Assembly: GCF_900005615.1 (NCBI RefSeq) | Contig: NZ_LN832559.1 | Span: 1,642,837 to 1,706,836, forward strand | Source: Paracoccus aminovorans | GTDB taxonomy: Bacteria; Pseudomonadota; Alphaproteobacteria; Rhodobacterales; Rhodobacteraceae | Direction: 5' to 3' | Length of the DNA: 64,000 bases | Shown: piece by piece, positions 20,444-28,502 of the stretch | Layout of the letters: every line of letters starts with the position of its first letter | Numbering within the stretch: the first letter of the stretch is position 1 | The notes under the pieces: generated by a model | What the model was told of the DNA's origin: nothing | Seen by the model: the letters and a program-made list of their open reading frames with translations, nothing else | The model's database searches: none | Made by a program: the position numbers and the translations under genes

Positions 20444-21072
20444 TCCCGCCGCTGGTTCTGGGACAGATCGCTCCTGGCGGCCATGTTCGGCTGGCGGTCA
20501 ACATGGCAAACGCAAGCATTGTCTGCGAAACCGCACCCGGCCGATTCACGGGACCTGTGGCCGATCTTGCAGCACGGCTTGCCGCGGCGTTGAGGCTGGA
20601 GGCGCGCATTCTGCCCTTTGCCTCCGGCGGCGCCATTCTCGCCGAGGCGGGGGCTTGGGACATCGCGGTGCTGGCCGTGGACGCTGCGCGCACCCAGGTT
20701 CGTTACGTCCATGAGGTGGCGCAAGTCAGTGCCACGCTCGCCGGACGCAGAGGTATGAGTTGCCGCGAGGCCGACCGCCATAGTGTTCGTATCGCCACCG
20801 CCCGCGGCGCCGCATACGAAACCCATCTGCTTGGCAAACTTGCCCAAGCCGAGGTCATCTCCTTCGATACTCCTGCTGCGGCGCGCGACGCGATGCTGGC
20901 AGGCGTCTGCGATTTCGCGGCCGGGATCCGAGCCACATTGCAGAGCAGCTTGGCCGGCCGTGCCGACATTCATCTGATGCAGGATGATTTCTTGACGGTC
21001 TCGCAGGCGCTGGCCGTGCCCGCCGAACACGAGGAAGCAGCCCTATTCCTGGCCAAGCTCCTCGTCCCCTGA
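20440..21072 (+). CDS. Short solute-binding-fold protein lacking a signal peptide
   Basis: A GTG at 20440 overlaps the aldolase stop (GTGA) and opens a 210-residue frame with good codon use. The sequence resembles the core of a type 2 periplasmic binding protein (opening VRLAVNMANASIV, then alternating strands and helices with DIAVLAVD and DFAAGIRATL), but it begins directly with a hydrophobic beta strand and has no export signal. It may be a cytoplasmic ligand-binding or catalytic derivative that has adopted the fold. It ends the plus-strand catabolic operon. I do not know a function. Confidence 0.7.
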   Translation: MIPPLVLGQIAPGGHVRLAVNMANASIVCETAPGRFTGPVADLAARLAAALRLEARILPFASGGAILAEAGAWDIAVLAVDAARTQVRYVHEVAQVSATLAGRRGMSCREADRHSVRIATARGAAYETHLLGKLAQAEVISFDTPAAARDAMLAGVCDFAAGIRATLQSSLAGRADIHLMQDDFLTVSQALAVPAEHEEAALFLAKLLVP

Positions 21073-21164
21073 GTGCATCGGCGCGGCGCGCATTCTATAA
21101 AGCGGACTCACCATCTCTCCGCCTGCTCCTGACCACCAAACATGACCGGGGGTCACCCCCTTCC

Positions 21165-21386
21165 CGACCTGTTCCCTGGAAGCGGCGCTTCTCTGAGAGC
21201 GTGGCTCAGCTCTTGCTTGCCGCGCTCTATCCGACGGTTTCCCGAGCCACGCAACAGCCCGAGATCGATGTCCGGGATCGCCGCCAAGCATTCCCGCGTG
21301 ACCTCATCCACCGCGTTCAGCACCCGCAAGCGCCGCCCGCGATGCGTGATCAGACGGGCCGCGAAGACCAGCCAGGTGAAAGCATC
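21165..21386 (-). pseudogene. IS3-family transposase fragment (rve domain)
   Basis: The minus strand encodes RRLRVLNAVDEVTRECLAAI, which matches the first part of the IS3-family OrfB integrase core around its second catalytic aspartate region. No start, first or last catalytic residues or terminal repeats remain. The fragment marks the right edge of the catabolic locus. The rest of 21073-21711 shows no gene; it includes two imperfect copies of TCTGCCAAAGCTRGT near 21606 and 21638. Confidence 0.6.
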
Positions 21387-21711
21387 GCCATAAAGGCCGG
21401 CGATCGATGCACCGTGCGGGACTTCGTGCCCACTGTCATCGCTGGCCCGGTTGGCTGGTCAGGGGTGTCCGTTGCATGACGTGGGGTCCGATGGCGATGG
21501 AACTTCAGAGCGCAATGAAAAAGTGATTCAAAGCGCATCTGCTGCAAATATTCGTGTCACACAGTGCAAAAGTTCATGTCATTCTGCAGCCGCGGAAAAA
21601 TTTTTCTCTGCCAAAGCTAGTCCAGCATTCTGCCAAAGCTGGTACGCGCGCCTCGCATCCGCGATGCTTTGACACAGCCACGGCTCCTTGCGACATCCAA
21701 CCGCCTATCCC

Positions 21712-23187
21712 TCACTCCGAACCCCCGCCGATCAACGGCTGACCCAGCGGCGCCGGCTGACCCAGCCCGCCCGGCGCGCCAAGCCCGCCCGGCTGGCCCA
21801 GGTCGCCCAGGCCCCCGGAGGGAATCTCGATCCGGACGCTGTCCAGATCGACCGCCGGGCCGTGGTCCAGCAGACCCGTCACCAGCCCCGGCCAGAAGAT
21901 CACGATGACGACCAGCAGAAGCTGCATCACCAGCCACGGAATTGCCCCCATGTAGATGTCGGTCGTCTTGACCTCGCGCGAGGCGATCGAGCGCAGGTAG
22001 AACAGCGCAAAGCCGAAGGGCGGGTGCATGAAGCTGGTCTGCATGTTGATGCACAAAAGCACCCCGAACCACACCAGGTCGATGCCCAGCGACTGCGCCA
22101 CCGGCGCCAGCATCGGCACGACGATGAAGGCGATCTCGAAGAAGTCGAGGAAGAAGGCCAGGAAGAAGATGAAGATGTTGACGAAAATCAGGAAGCCGAC
22201 GGGACCGCCCGGCAGGCCCGACAGCATGTGCTCGATCCACAGCCCGCCGTCCAGGCCCTGGAACACCAGGCTGAACACGGTCGAGCCGATCAGGATGAAC
22301 ACCACCATCACCGTCAGGTCGGCGGTGGAATGCACCGCCTCGACGACGATCCGGCGGCTCAGCCGGCCGTGCAGCAGCGCCAGCACGAAGGCGCCCACCA
22401 CGCCCAGGGCGCCGGCCTCGGTCGGCGTGGCGAAACCGACGAAGATCGTGCCCAGCACCAGAAAGATCAGCACCATCGAGGGCACGATCCCCATCAGCAC
22501 CTTCAGCACCAGCCGCAGGTCCAGGTCGCCGCGCACCTCTTTCGGCAGCGGCGGCATGTCCTGCGGCCGGATCAGCGACAGGACCAGGATGAAGCCCAGG
22601 AAGATCAGCACTTGCAGCGCCGACGGCCCCATCGCCCCCAGATACATGTCCCCGACCGAGCGGCCCAGCTGGTCGGCCAGCACCACCAGCACCAGCGAGG
22701 GCGGGATCAGCTGCGTGATCGTCCCCGAGGCCGCGATCACCCCGGTCGCCAGCCGCGGGTTGTAGCCGTAGCGCAGCATGACGGGCAGCGAGATCACGCC
22801 CATGGTGATGACCGAGGCCGCGACCGTGCCGGTGATGGCGCCCAGCACCGCGCCCACGACGATCACCGCATAGGCCAGCCCGCCGGGGACGGCGCCGAAC
22901 AGCTTGCCGGTGCCCTCCAGCAGGTCCTCGGCCAGGCCGGAGCGTTCCAGCACCGCGCCCATGAAGGTGAAGAAGGGAATCGCCAGCAGCAGGTCGTTCG
23001 AGATGATGCCGAAGAAGCGATGCGGCAGCGCCGACAGGAACGAGGGGTGGAAATGCTCGCCCAGGATGCCGACGGCCCCGAACAGCAGCCCCACCGCCCC
23101 CAGGGTGAAGGCCACCGGAAAGCCGTAGAGCATGAAGGCGATCATGCACAGGAACATGGCCGGCGGCAGGATGCCATATGCAAGCAT
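21712..23187 (-). CDS. TRAP transporter large permease (DctM family)
   Basis: This 491-residue protein is the large membrane subunit of a TRAP transporter, driven by an ion gradient, with about a dozen hydrophobic helices and family motifs such as GRSVGDMYLG and HPPFGFALFYLR. It follows the small subunit by 18 bases. Its last 35 or so residues form an unusual Gly/Pro/Leu-rich tail of repeated GGLGxxG-like units after the final helix, facing outside the membrane. No DctP binding protein gene lies nearby, so the receptor must be elsewhere or absent. The substrate cannot be told. Confidence 0.92.
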   Translation of the reverse strand: MLAYGILPPAMFLCMIAFMLYGFPVAFTLGAVGLLFGAVGILGEHFHPSFLSALPHRFFGIISNDLLLAIPFFTFMGAVLERSGLAEDLLEGTGKLFGAVPGGLAYAVIVVGAVLGAITGTVAASVITMGVISLPVMLRYGYNPRLATGVIAASGTITQLIPPSLVLVVLADQLGRSVGDMYLGAMGPSALQVLIFLGFILVLSLIRPQDMPPLPKEVRGDLDLRLVLKVLMGIVPSMVLIFLVLGTIFVGFATPTEAGALGVVGAFVLALLHGRLSRRIVVEAVHSTADLTVMVVFILIGSTVFSLVFQGLDGGLWIEHMLSGLPGGPVGFLIFVNIFIFFLAFFLDFFEIAFIVVPMLAPVAQSLGIDLVWFGVLLCINMQTSFMHPPFGFALFYLRSIASREVKTTDIYMGAIPWLVMQLLLVVIVIFWPGLVTGLLDHGPAVDLDSVRIEIPSGGLGDLGQPGGLGAPGGLGQPAPLGQPLIGGGSE

Positions 23188-23205
23188 GTCAGGTCTCCGC
23201 CCGGG

Positions 23206-23802
23206 TCATTGCAGGGGTTTGCTGTATTTGGTCGAAAGCGTGATCAGGCCCCGCAAGGCGGCGATGCGCTTGATCAGCTCGGACAGGCCCTGCAGCGCCA
23301 GCAGCGCGAATCCCGCCGGCAACAGCAGCTTGGCCGGCCAGCGCACCAGCCCGCCGGCGTTGGACGAGCCTTCGTTGATCTGCCAGGATTGCAGAAAGAC
23401 CGGCCAGGTCAGCCAGGCGGCATAGGCCGCGAAGGGCAGCAGGAAGAAGATCAGCCCGAAAAGGTCGATCCACAGCCGCGCCCGGTCCGAGACCGCGCCA
23501 TAGATCAGGTCGACCCGGACATGTTCGTTGCGGTTCAGCGCCGCCGCCGCGCCCAGCATCACCAGCGCGCCGAACAGATACCATTGCAGTTCCAGCCAGG
23601 AGTTCGCATGGGTGTTATAGCCGCTGAACAGCCCGCGCAGGGCATCGCCGAAGGCGGTGCCGGGAAAGCCGTTGACCAGCTTGCGGATGGTGGCGTTGCC
23701 GGCGCTGACCAAGACCGCCGCCACCACCAGCCAGGCCGCCCAGCGGCCGATGAGCAGATTGACGCGGTCGATGCCGCGCGCCAGGCCCAGCAAGGCACCC
23801 AT
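23206..23802 (-). CDS. TRAP transporter small permease (DctQ family)
   Basis: The 198-residue DctQ-type subunit has four predicted membrane helices and includes the typical EHVRVDLIYGAVSDRARLWI segment seen in the carboxylate/C4-like subgroup. It starts at 23802 and precedes the large subunit. Together they form the membrane part of the transporter. The spacing of 95 bases to cobS shows no gene and separates this unit from the cobalamin genes. Confidence 0.9.
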   Translation of the reverse strand: MGALLGLARGIDRVNLLIGRWAAWLVVAAVLVSAGNATIRKLVNGFPGTAFGDALRGLFSGYNTHANSWLELQWYLFGALVMLGAAAALNRNEHVRVDLIYGAVSDRARLWIDLFGLIFFLLPFAAYAAWLTWPVFLQSWQINEGSSNAGGLVRWPAKLLLPAGFALLALQGLSELIKRIAALRGLITLSTKYSKPLQ

Positions 23803-23897
23803 GCGTGAAATCCTTCCCTGTTCTCGCGCGCCGGTCGATCCCGGTCAGTTCCCGATTTCTATGCCGGATCGAAAAACCCGGTCAAGCGACCCCCGGC

Positions 23898-24686
23898 TTA
23901 CGTCGCGGCCAGCGCCAGCAGCGCCCCGATCTCGCCCGCCTGCTGCATCGCGCCCAGCACGTCGCCGGTCTGCCCGCCCAGCCGCCGGCGCGCGCTGCGG
24001 GCGACGACAAGCTGCGCCGCCGCGCAGCAGGCCAGGGCCGCAAGCCACGCTCCCGCGCTCTGCCCGTCCCGCGCCGCGGGCCAGGCCAGCACCGCCGCGC
24101 CGATCGCCGCCGCAGCCAGCGCCTGCCCCGCCGAGGCGCGTCCGGCCAGCCGTCCCAGCCCCTCGGGCCGCGCCGGCGGCAGAAAGGCAAGCCCGGCGGC
24201 CATGCCGGCGCGGGACAGCGCCGCCGCACCCACCAGCGCGGCCGCAGCCGCGGCAGGCGCCATGGCCGCCAGCGCCGCGGCGCGCAGGCCGAAGCTCAGC
24301 AGCAGCGCGATCACGCCATAGCTGCCGACCCGGGAATCGCGCATGATCTCCAGCGCGCGGGCGCGGTCGGGACTGCCGCAGCCGTCGGCGAAATCGGCCA
24401 GCCCGTCCTCGTGCAGCGCCCCGGTCAGCCAGGCCGTCGCCGCCAGCGCCAGCAGCGCCCAGGCCAAGGGCGGCAGGCCGAGCGCGGCCGCGACCCAGAT
24501 CAGCCCGCCCGCCGGCAGCGCCACGGCAAGCCCGGCCAGCGGAAAGGCCCAGGCGGCCCGGGCAAGCGCGGGCGCCTGTCGCGGCAGGAAGCGGCCCAGC
24601 GGCAGCCGGGTCAGCCAGACCAGAGCGGTCGCGGCCTCGCCGGCCGGGTCAGGCAATCCCGGCCTCGGCGAAGGTCGCCATGCCAT
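23898..24686 (-). CDS. cobS: Adenosylcobinamide-GDP ribazoletransferase CobS
   Basis: CobS joins alpha-ribazole (phosphate) to adenosylcobinamide-GDP, the last step of the nucleotide loop assembly of vitamin B12, in the membrane. The 262-residue protein is very hydrophobic and carries the catalytic signature HEDGLADFADG near residue 92, followed by RDSRVGSYG. The frame overlaps the end of cobT by 38 bases; a later internal start is possible. cobU-cobT-cobS form one minus-strand operon in the order of use. Confidence 0.93.
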   Translation of the reverse strand: MAWRPSPRPGLPDPAGEAATALVWLTRLPLGRFLPRQAPALARAAWAFPLAGLAVALPAGGLIWVAAALGLPPLAWALLALAATAWLTGALHEDGLADFADGCGSPDRARALEIMRDSRVGSYGVIALLLSFGLRAAALAAMAPAAAAAALVGAAALSRAGMAAGLAFLPPARPEGLGRLAGRASAGQALAAAAIGAAVLAWPAARDGQSAGAWLAALACCAAAQLVVARSARRRLGGQTGDVLGAMQQAGEIGALLALAAT

Positions 24687-25605
24687 TGTGGCATTCCAGC
24701 GCGGCGCGCAGGATCATCAGCGCCACGGCGGCGCCCGAGCCCTCGCCCAGCCGCATGTCCAGCCCGACCACGGGGGTCTTGCGCATGACGGCGATCAGCC
24801 GGCGATGGCCCGGCTCGGCGCTTTCATGGCCGATCAGGCAATGCGCCAGCGCCTCGCGGTCGTTGACCAGCAGCACGCCGGCGGCGGCCGAGCAGATGAA
24901 GCCGTCCAGGATCACCGGAATGCCCAATTCGCGCGCGCGGATCACCGCGCCGCAGATCGCCGCCTGCTCGCGCCCGCCGTAGCTGGCCAGGATCGAGGCC
25001 GCGGTCGCCGCGCCCTTGTGCCGCTTGAGCCCGGCCTCGACGGCCCGCAGCTTGTTGGCCATGATCGCCTCGTCCGCGCCGGTGCCGGGACCGACCCAAT
25101 CCGCGGCCGTGCCGCCGAAGGTCGCGGCGGCCAGCGCGGCGGCGACGGTCGAATTGCCGATCCCCATCTCGCCCAGCAGGATGACGTCGGCCTGCGGGTC
25201 CACGGCGTCCTTGCCGGTCTGGATCGAGGCGACCAGATCCGCGATCTCCAGCGCCATGCCGGTGGTGAAATCGGCGGTGGGGCGCTCCAGGTCCATCGCG
25301 ATCACCTGCAGATCGGCCCCCGCCAGCCGGCACAGCTGGTTGATCGCCGCGCCGCCGTTGCCGAAGTTCTCGACCATGCGGGCGGTGACCTCGACCGGGA
25401 ACGGGTTCACGCCCTGGGCGCAGATGCCGTGGTTGCCGGCAAAGACCAGCGCCTGCGCCCGCTCGATCCGCGGGCGCGGATTGCCCTGCCAGCCGGCCAT
25501 GAACACCGCCAGTTCCTCGAGCCGGCCCAGAGAGCCGGGCGGCTTGGTCAGATGGTCCTGGCGGTCACGGGCGGCGGCGGCGGCGGTTTCGTCGAATTGT
25601 TTCAA
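24649..25605 (-). CDS. cobT: Nicotinate-nucleotide-dimethylbenzimidazole phosphoribosyltransferase CobT
   Basis: CobT makes alpha-ribazole 5'-phosphate from dimethylbenzimidazole and nicotinate mononucleotide. The 318-residue protein shows KPPGSLGRLE near the N-terminus, GEMGIGNSTVAAAL in the middle and the catalytic glutamate in RLGEGSGAA near the end. It is slightly shorter than the usual 340-350 residues, mostly at the N-terminus. It overlaps cobU by four bases and cobS by 38. Confidence 0.95.
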   Translation of the reverse strand: MKQFDETAAAAARDRQDHLTKPPGSLGRLEELAVFMAGWQGNPRPRIERAQALVFAGNHGICAQGVNPFPVEVTARMVENFGNGGAAINQLCRLAGADLQVIAMDLERPTADFTTGMALEIADLVASIQTGKDAVDPQADVILLGEMGIGNSTVAAALAAATFGGTAADWVGPGTGADEAIMANKLRAVEAGLKRHKGAATAASILASYGGREQAAICGAVIRARELGIPVILDGFICSAAAGVLLVNDREALAHCLIGHESAEPGHRRLIAVMRKTPVVGLDMRLGEGSGAAVALMILRAALECHNGMATFAEAGIA

Positions 25606-26135
25606 GGCGTCCCTCTCGTGGGTTTCAGGCGCAGCGGCAGCCCGCTGACGGCCATCCAGACGTCATCCGCGATGGCGGCGACGGCCTGGTTCATCCAGCC
25701 ATGCTCGTCGCGAAAGCGGCGCGCAAGCGCATTTTCGGGCACGATGCCCAGGCCAAGTTCGTTGGTGACCAGCACCACCGGGCTGTGCTGGGCGCCCAGG
25801 ACCTCGCACAGCCGATGGACCTGCGGCGTCGGATCGCCCTCGGCCATCAGGTTCGACAGCCACAGCGTCAGGCAATCGACCAGCCGCACCCCCTGCCCGT
25901 CGCTGGCCGCCAATGCGCCGGCCAGGTCGCGCGGCGCCTCGACCGTGTGCCAGTCGGGTCCGCGCCGGTCGCGGTGCAGTGCGATGCGGCGCGCCATTTC
26001 CTCGTCCCCCGGCTCGGAGGTGGCGATATAGATGCGGGCGCCGGGCCCGCCTCGCGCCGCCAGGCCTTCGGCCAGGGCGGACTTGCCGGAACGGGCGCCG
26101 CCGGTGACCAGGGTGATGCGGAAAACCTTGTCCAT
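25602..26135 (-). CDS. cobU: Adenosylcobinamide kinase/guanylyltransferase CobU (CobP)
   Basis: This bifunctional 177-residue enzyme phosphorylates adenosylcobinamide and transfers GMP to it. It has the P-loop GGARSGKS near the start, the histidine-containing segment ALHRDRRG where GMP is attached, and the VDCLTLWLSN motif. The open frame extends far upstream, but the ATG at 26135 gives the family length and the normal start. No cobalamin riboswitch could be recognised in the 129 bases between it and the divergent peptide-binding protein gene. Confidence 0.94.
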   Translation of the reverse strand: MDKVFRITLVTGGARSGKSALAEGLAARGGPGARIYIATSEPGDEEMARRIALHRDRRGPDWHTVEAPRDLAGALAASDGQGVRLVDCLTLWLSNLMAEGDPTPQVHRLCEVLGAQHSPVVLVTNELGLGIVPENALARRFRDEHGWMNQAVAAIADDVWMAVSGLPLRLKPTRGTP

Positions 26136-26264
26136 GAAAGATGTTGTTTCACATGCCCGGCCGCTGCGAAAGCCGGAAATGGCCCTTGCCGGCCCGCGGC
26201 TTTTCCGGTCAGTTTTCCGCGGGGTGCGGCCGCAGCCGCATCCGAACCGTCGCAAAGGTGCCCG

Positions 26265-27869
26265 ATGACCCGCCTGTTCCTGACCGCCGCGCTGTCCTGC
26301 GCGCTTGCCCTGCCCGCGCTGGCCGCCCAGCCCGCCGAGGGCGAGAAACTGGCCCAGAACCAGGATTACGCCTTCCGGCTTTCCGATGCGATCACGACCC
26401 TCGACCCGCAGAAGACCGGCGATTCCGAGGGCGCCGAGATCACCCGCCAGCTGTTCGAGGGGCTTCTGAACCAGGATGCCGCGGGCGCGCCGGTTCCGGG
26501 CGTCGCCACCGGTTTCGAGCTGTCCGAGGACCGGCGGACCTATACCTTCCACCTGCGCCCCGAGGCGCGCTGGTCGAACGGCGATCCGGTGACCGCGGCG
26601 GATTTCGTCCATGCCTGGCGCCGGCTGGCCGATCCCGCCACCGGTTCGGAATACGCCTGGTTCATCGAGCTGATGCATGTCGAGAACGCCAGCGCCGTGG
26701 TCAAGGGCCGCAAGAAGCCCGAAGAGCTGGGCGTGAAGGCCGTGGACGACCATACCTTGGTGGTCAGGCTGACCGTCCCCACGCCCTATTTCCCCAAGCT
26801 GGTCACCCATGGCGCGACCTTCCCGGTCAACCGCGCCAGCCTTGCGGCCGGGGGCGACGACTGGACCGCGGCCGAGAAGCTGGTCGGAAACGGCGCCTAT
26901 GTGCTGAAAAGCCACGAGCTGGGCGTGCAGATCGGCATGGAGAAGAACCCGCGCTACTGGGACGCCGGGCATGTGGTCATGTCCCATGTCAAGGCCCTGA
27001 CCGTGACCGACGCCGATGCGGCGCTCAGCCGCTACGAGGCGGGCGAGCTCGACCGGGTGCCAATCCCCGCCGGGCAATACGCCAGCCTCCGGCAGCGGTT
27101 TCCCGATCAGGCGGTCTCGATTCCGCGGTCCTGCACCTATGCCTATCTGTTCAACCTGGGCGACAAGGGACCGAAGGCTTTGAAGGACCTGCGGGTGCGC
27201 AAGGCGCTGTCCTATGCCATGCCGCGCGAGACGGTGGTGCGCCAGATCCTGCAGGACGGCCAGAGGCCTGCCTATGGCTGGACCCCCGGCACCATCGAGG
27301 GCTTCCTTGCGCCCGAGCCCGACCAGGCCGGCTGGACCCCGGCCGAGCGGCTGGACAAGGCCCGGGCCCTGCTGGCCGAGGCCGGCTACGGTCCCGGCAA
27401 GCCGCTGAAGCTGACCCTGACCTTCAACAGCGACGAGACCCACGAGAAGATTGCGCTGGCCGCGCAGCAGGCCTATGCGCAACTCGGCGTCGAACTGGCT
27501 CTGGACCAGGTCGCGTGGAAGATCCATGCCGACCGCCTGCTAGCGGGCGATTTCCAGCTGGCCCGCTACGGCTGGTGCTCGGATTATGACGAGGCCTCGA
27601 GCTTTCTCGACTATTTCCGCGCGACGGGGCTGAACTACGGCCGCTATGCCAACCCGGAGTTCGACAGGCTGATGGAACAGTCCAGGACCGCGCCGGACCC
27701 GAACCGGCCCTATGCGGCGGCCGAGCGCATCCTGGCCGAGGACATGCCTCTGATCCCGATCTATCACTATGCCGGGGCCGAACTGATCCGCGACGACATC
27801 CGGGGCCTGCCGACGGCCAAGGCGCCCAACGCCTGGTATGCGAAGGACCTCTATCGCATCCGGAAATGA
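26265..27869 (+). CDS. oppA: Periplasmic peptide-binding protein (OppA type)
   Basis: The 534-residue protein is a family 5 solute receptor for oligopeptide uptake. A Sec signal peptide is clear (LTAALSCALALPALAAQPAE). The mature part contains the OppA features LDPQKTGDSEGAEITRQLFE, WSNGDPVTAADFVHAWRRLA and a conserved C-terminal YHYAGAELI segment. No opp permease or ATPase genes follow, so it is an orphan receptor in this window. The gene is divergent from the cobalamin operon and has only a weak ribosome site. Confidence 0.9.
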   Translation: MTRLFLTAALSCALALPALAAQPAEGEKLAQNQDYAFRLSDAITTLDPQKTGDSEGAEITRQLFEGLLNQDAAGAPVPGVATGFELSEDRRTYTFHLRPEARWSNGDPVTAADFVHAWRRLADPATGSEYAWFIELMHVENASAVVKGRKKPEELGVKAVDDHTLVVRLTVPTPYFPKLVTHGATFPVNRASLAAGGDDWTAAEKLVGNGAYVLKSHELGVQIGMEKNPRYWDAGHVVMSHVKALTVTDADAALSRYEAGELDRVPIPAGQYASLRQRFPDQAVSIPRSCTYAYLFNLGDKGPKALKDLRVRKALSYAMPRETVVRQILQDGQRPAYGWTPGTIEGFLAPEPDQAGWTPAERLDKARALLAEAGYGPGKPLKLTLTFNSDETHEKIALAAQQAYAQLGVELALDQVAWKIHADRLLAGDFQLARYGWCSDYDEASSFLDYFRATGLNYGRYANPEFDRLMEQSRTAPDPNRPYAAAERILAEDMPLIPIYHYAGAELIRDDIRGLPTAKAPNAWYAKDLYRIRK

Positions 27870-27980
27870 CGCGGCCCGACCTTTCCCTCGGGAACCGGCG
27901 CGTGGCCGCGGCATCCGCGCGCAGCAGATCCGGCCGATTCTCCGTTGCCCGCCCCGCCGCCCCCGGCGCAGCATGACGCC

Positions 27981-28466
27981 ATGAAACCGGACCCGATTCG
28001 CGAAACCACCGACGAGGCCCGCGCCCTGGCCCGGCAATTGCTGGACGAGGCGCGCCATGCCAGCCTGGGGACGCTCGACCCGCAGACAGGCGTGCCGCTG
28101 GTCACCCGCATCGCGTTGCAGACCGACGCGGATGGCGCACCGCTCGCCCTGCTCTCGGGGCTGGCGGCGCATAGCCGCGCGCTGGCCGCCGACCCGCGCG
28201 CCGGGCTGCTGATCGCCGCCGAACCGGCCCGCGGCGATGCCATGACCCACGCCCGGCTGTCGATCCTCGGCCGCGCCGTCCCCGCCGCTCCGCACGAGGA
28301 ACGTCGCGCCCGTTGGCTCGCGCGCGATCCCAAGGCCAAGGTCTATCTGGACCTGCCCGATTTCCGCTTCTGGCGCATCGAGCCGATCTCGGGCCTGCTG
28401 AATGCCGGCTTCGGCCAGGCGTTCCGGCTGCAGCCCGCGGACATGCTGAAACCCCCGGCGAAGTGA
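27981..28466 (+). CDS. Pyridoxamine 5'-phosphate oxidase-fold protein (HugZ-like)
   Basis: This protein of about 161 residues has the split-barrel FMN-binding fold of the pyridoxamine phosphate oxidase superfamily, beginning RHASLGTLDPQTGVPLVTRI, and resembles the short HugZ/heme-utilisation members. It lacks the C-terminal residues of true PdxH, so B6 oxidation is unlikely. I prefer the ATG at 27981; a frame extends 12 codons further upstream. Its stop codon lies in the loop of a strong hairpin. Function is uncertain. Confidence 0.8.
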   Translation: MKPDPIRETTDEARALARQLLDEARHASLGTLDPQTGVPLVTRIALQTDADGAPLALLSGLAAHSRALAADPRAGLLIAAEPARGDAMTHARLSILGRAVPAAPHEERRARWLARDPKAKVYLDLPDFRFWRIEPISGLLNAGFGQAFRLQPADMLKPPAK

Positions 28467-28477
28467 TCCGCCGGGGG
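28452..28477. terminator. Hairpin between convergent genes
   Basis: Perfect 9-bp arms CCCCCGGCG (28452-28460) and CGCCGGGGG (28469-28477) enclose an 8-base loop containing the stop codon of the plus-strand gene (28464-28466). On the minus strand the stem is followed by TTTC, which fits a terminator for the beta-helix gene better than for the plus-strand gene. Confidence 0.65.
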
Positions 28478-28502
28478 CCTCGGGAGAAACCTTGGGACAG
28501 GT

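Noticed and set aside
21688-23808. 706-codon plus-strand frame rich in His, Gln and Asp
   Set aside because: It is antisense to the TRAP permease genes and shows only antisense-type composition.
26136-26264. Possible cobalamin riboswitch upstream of cobU
   Set aside because: The intergenic region is only 129 bases and I could not find the conserved B12-box sequence or a convincing fold.
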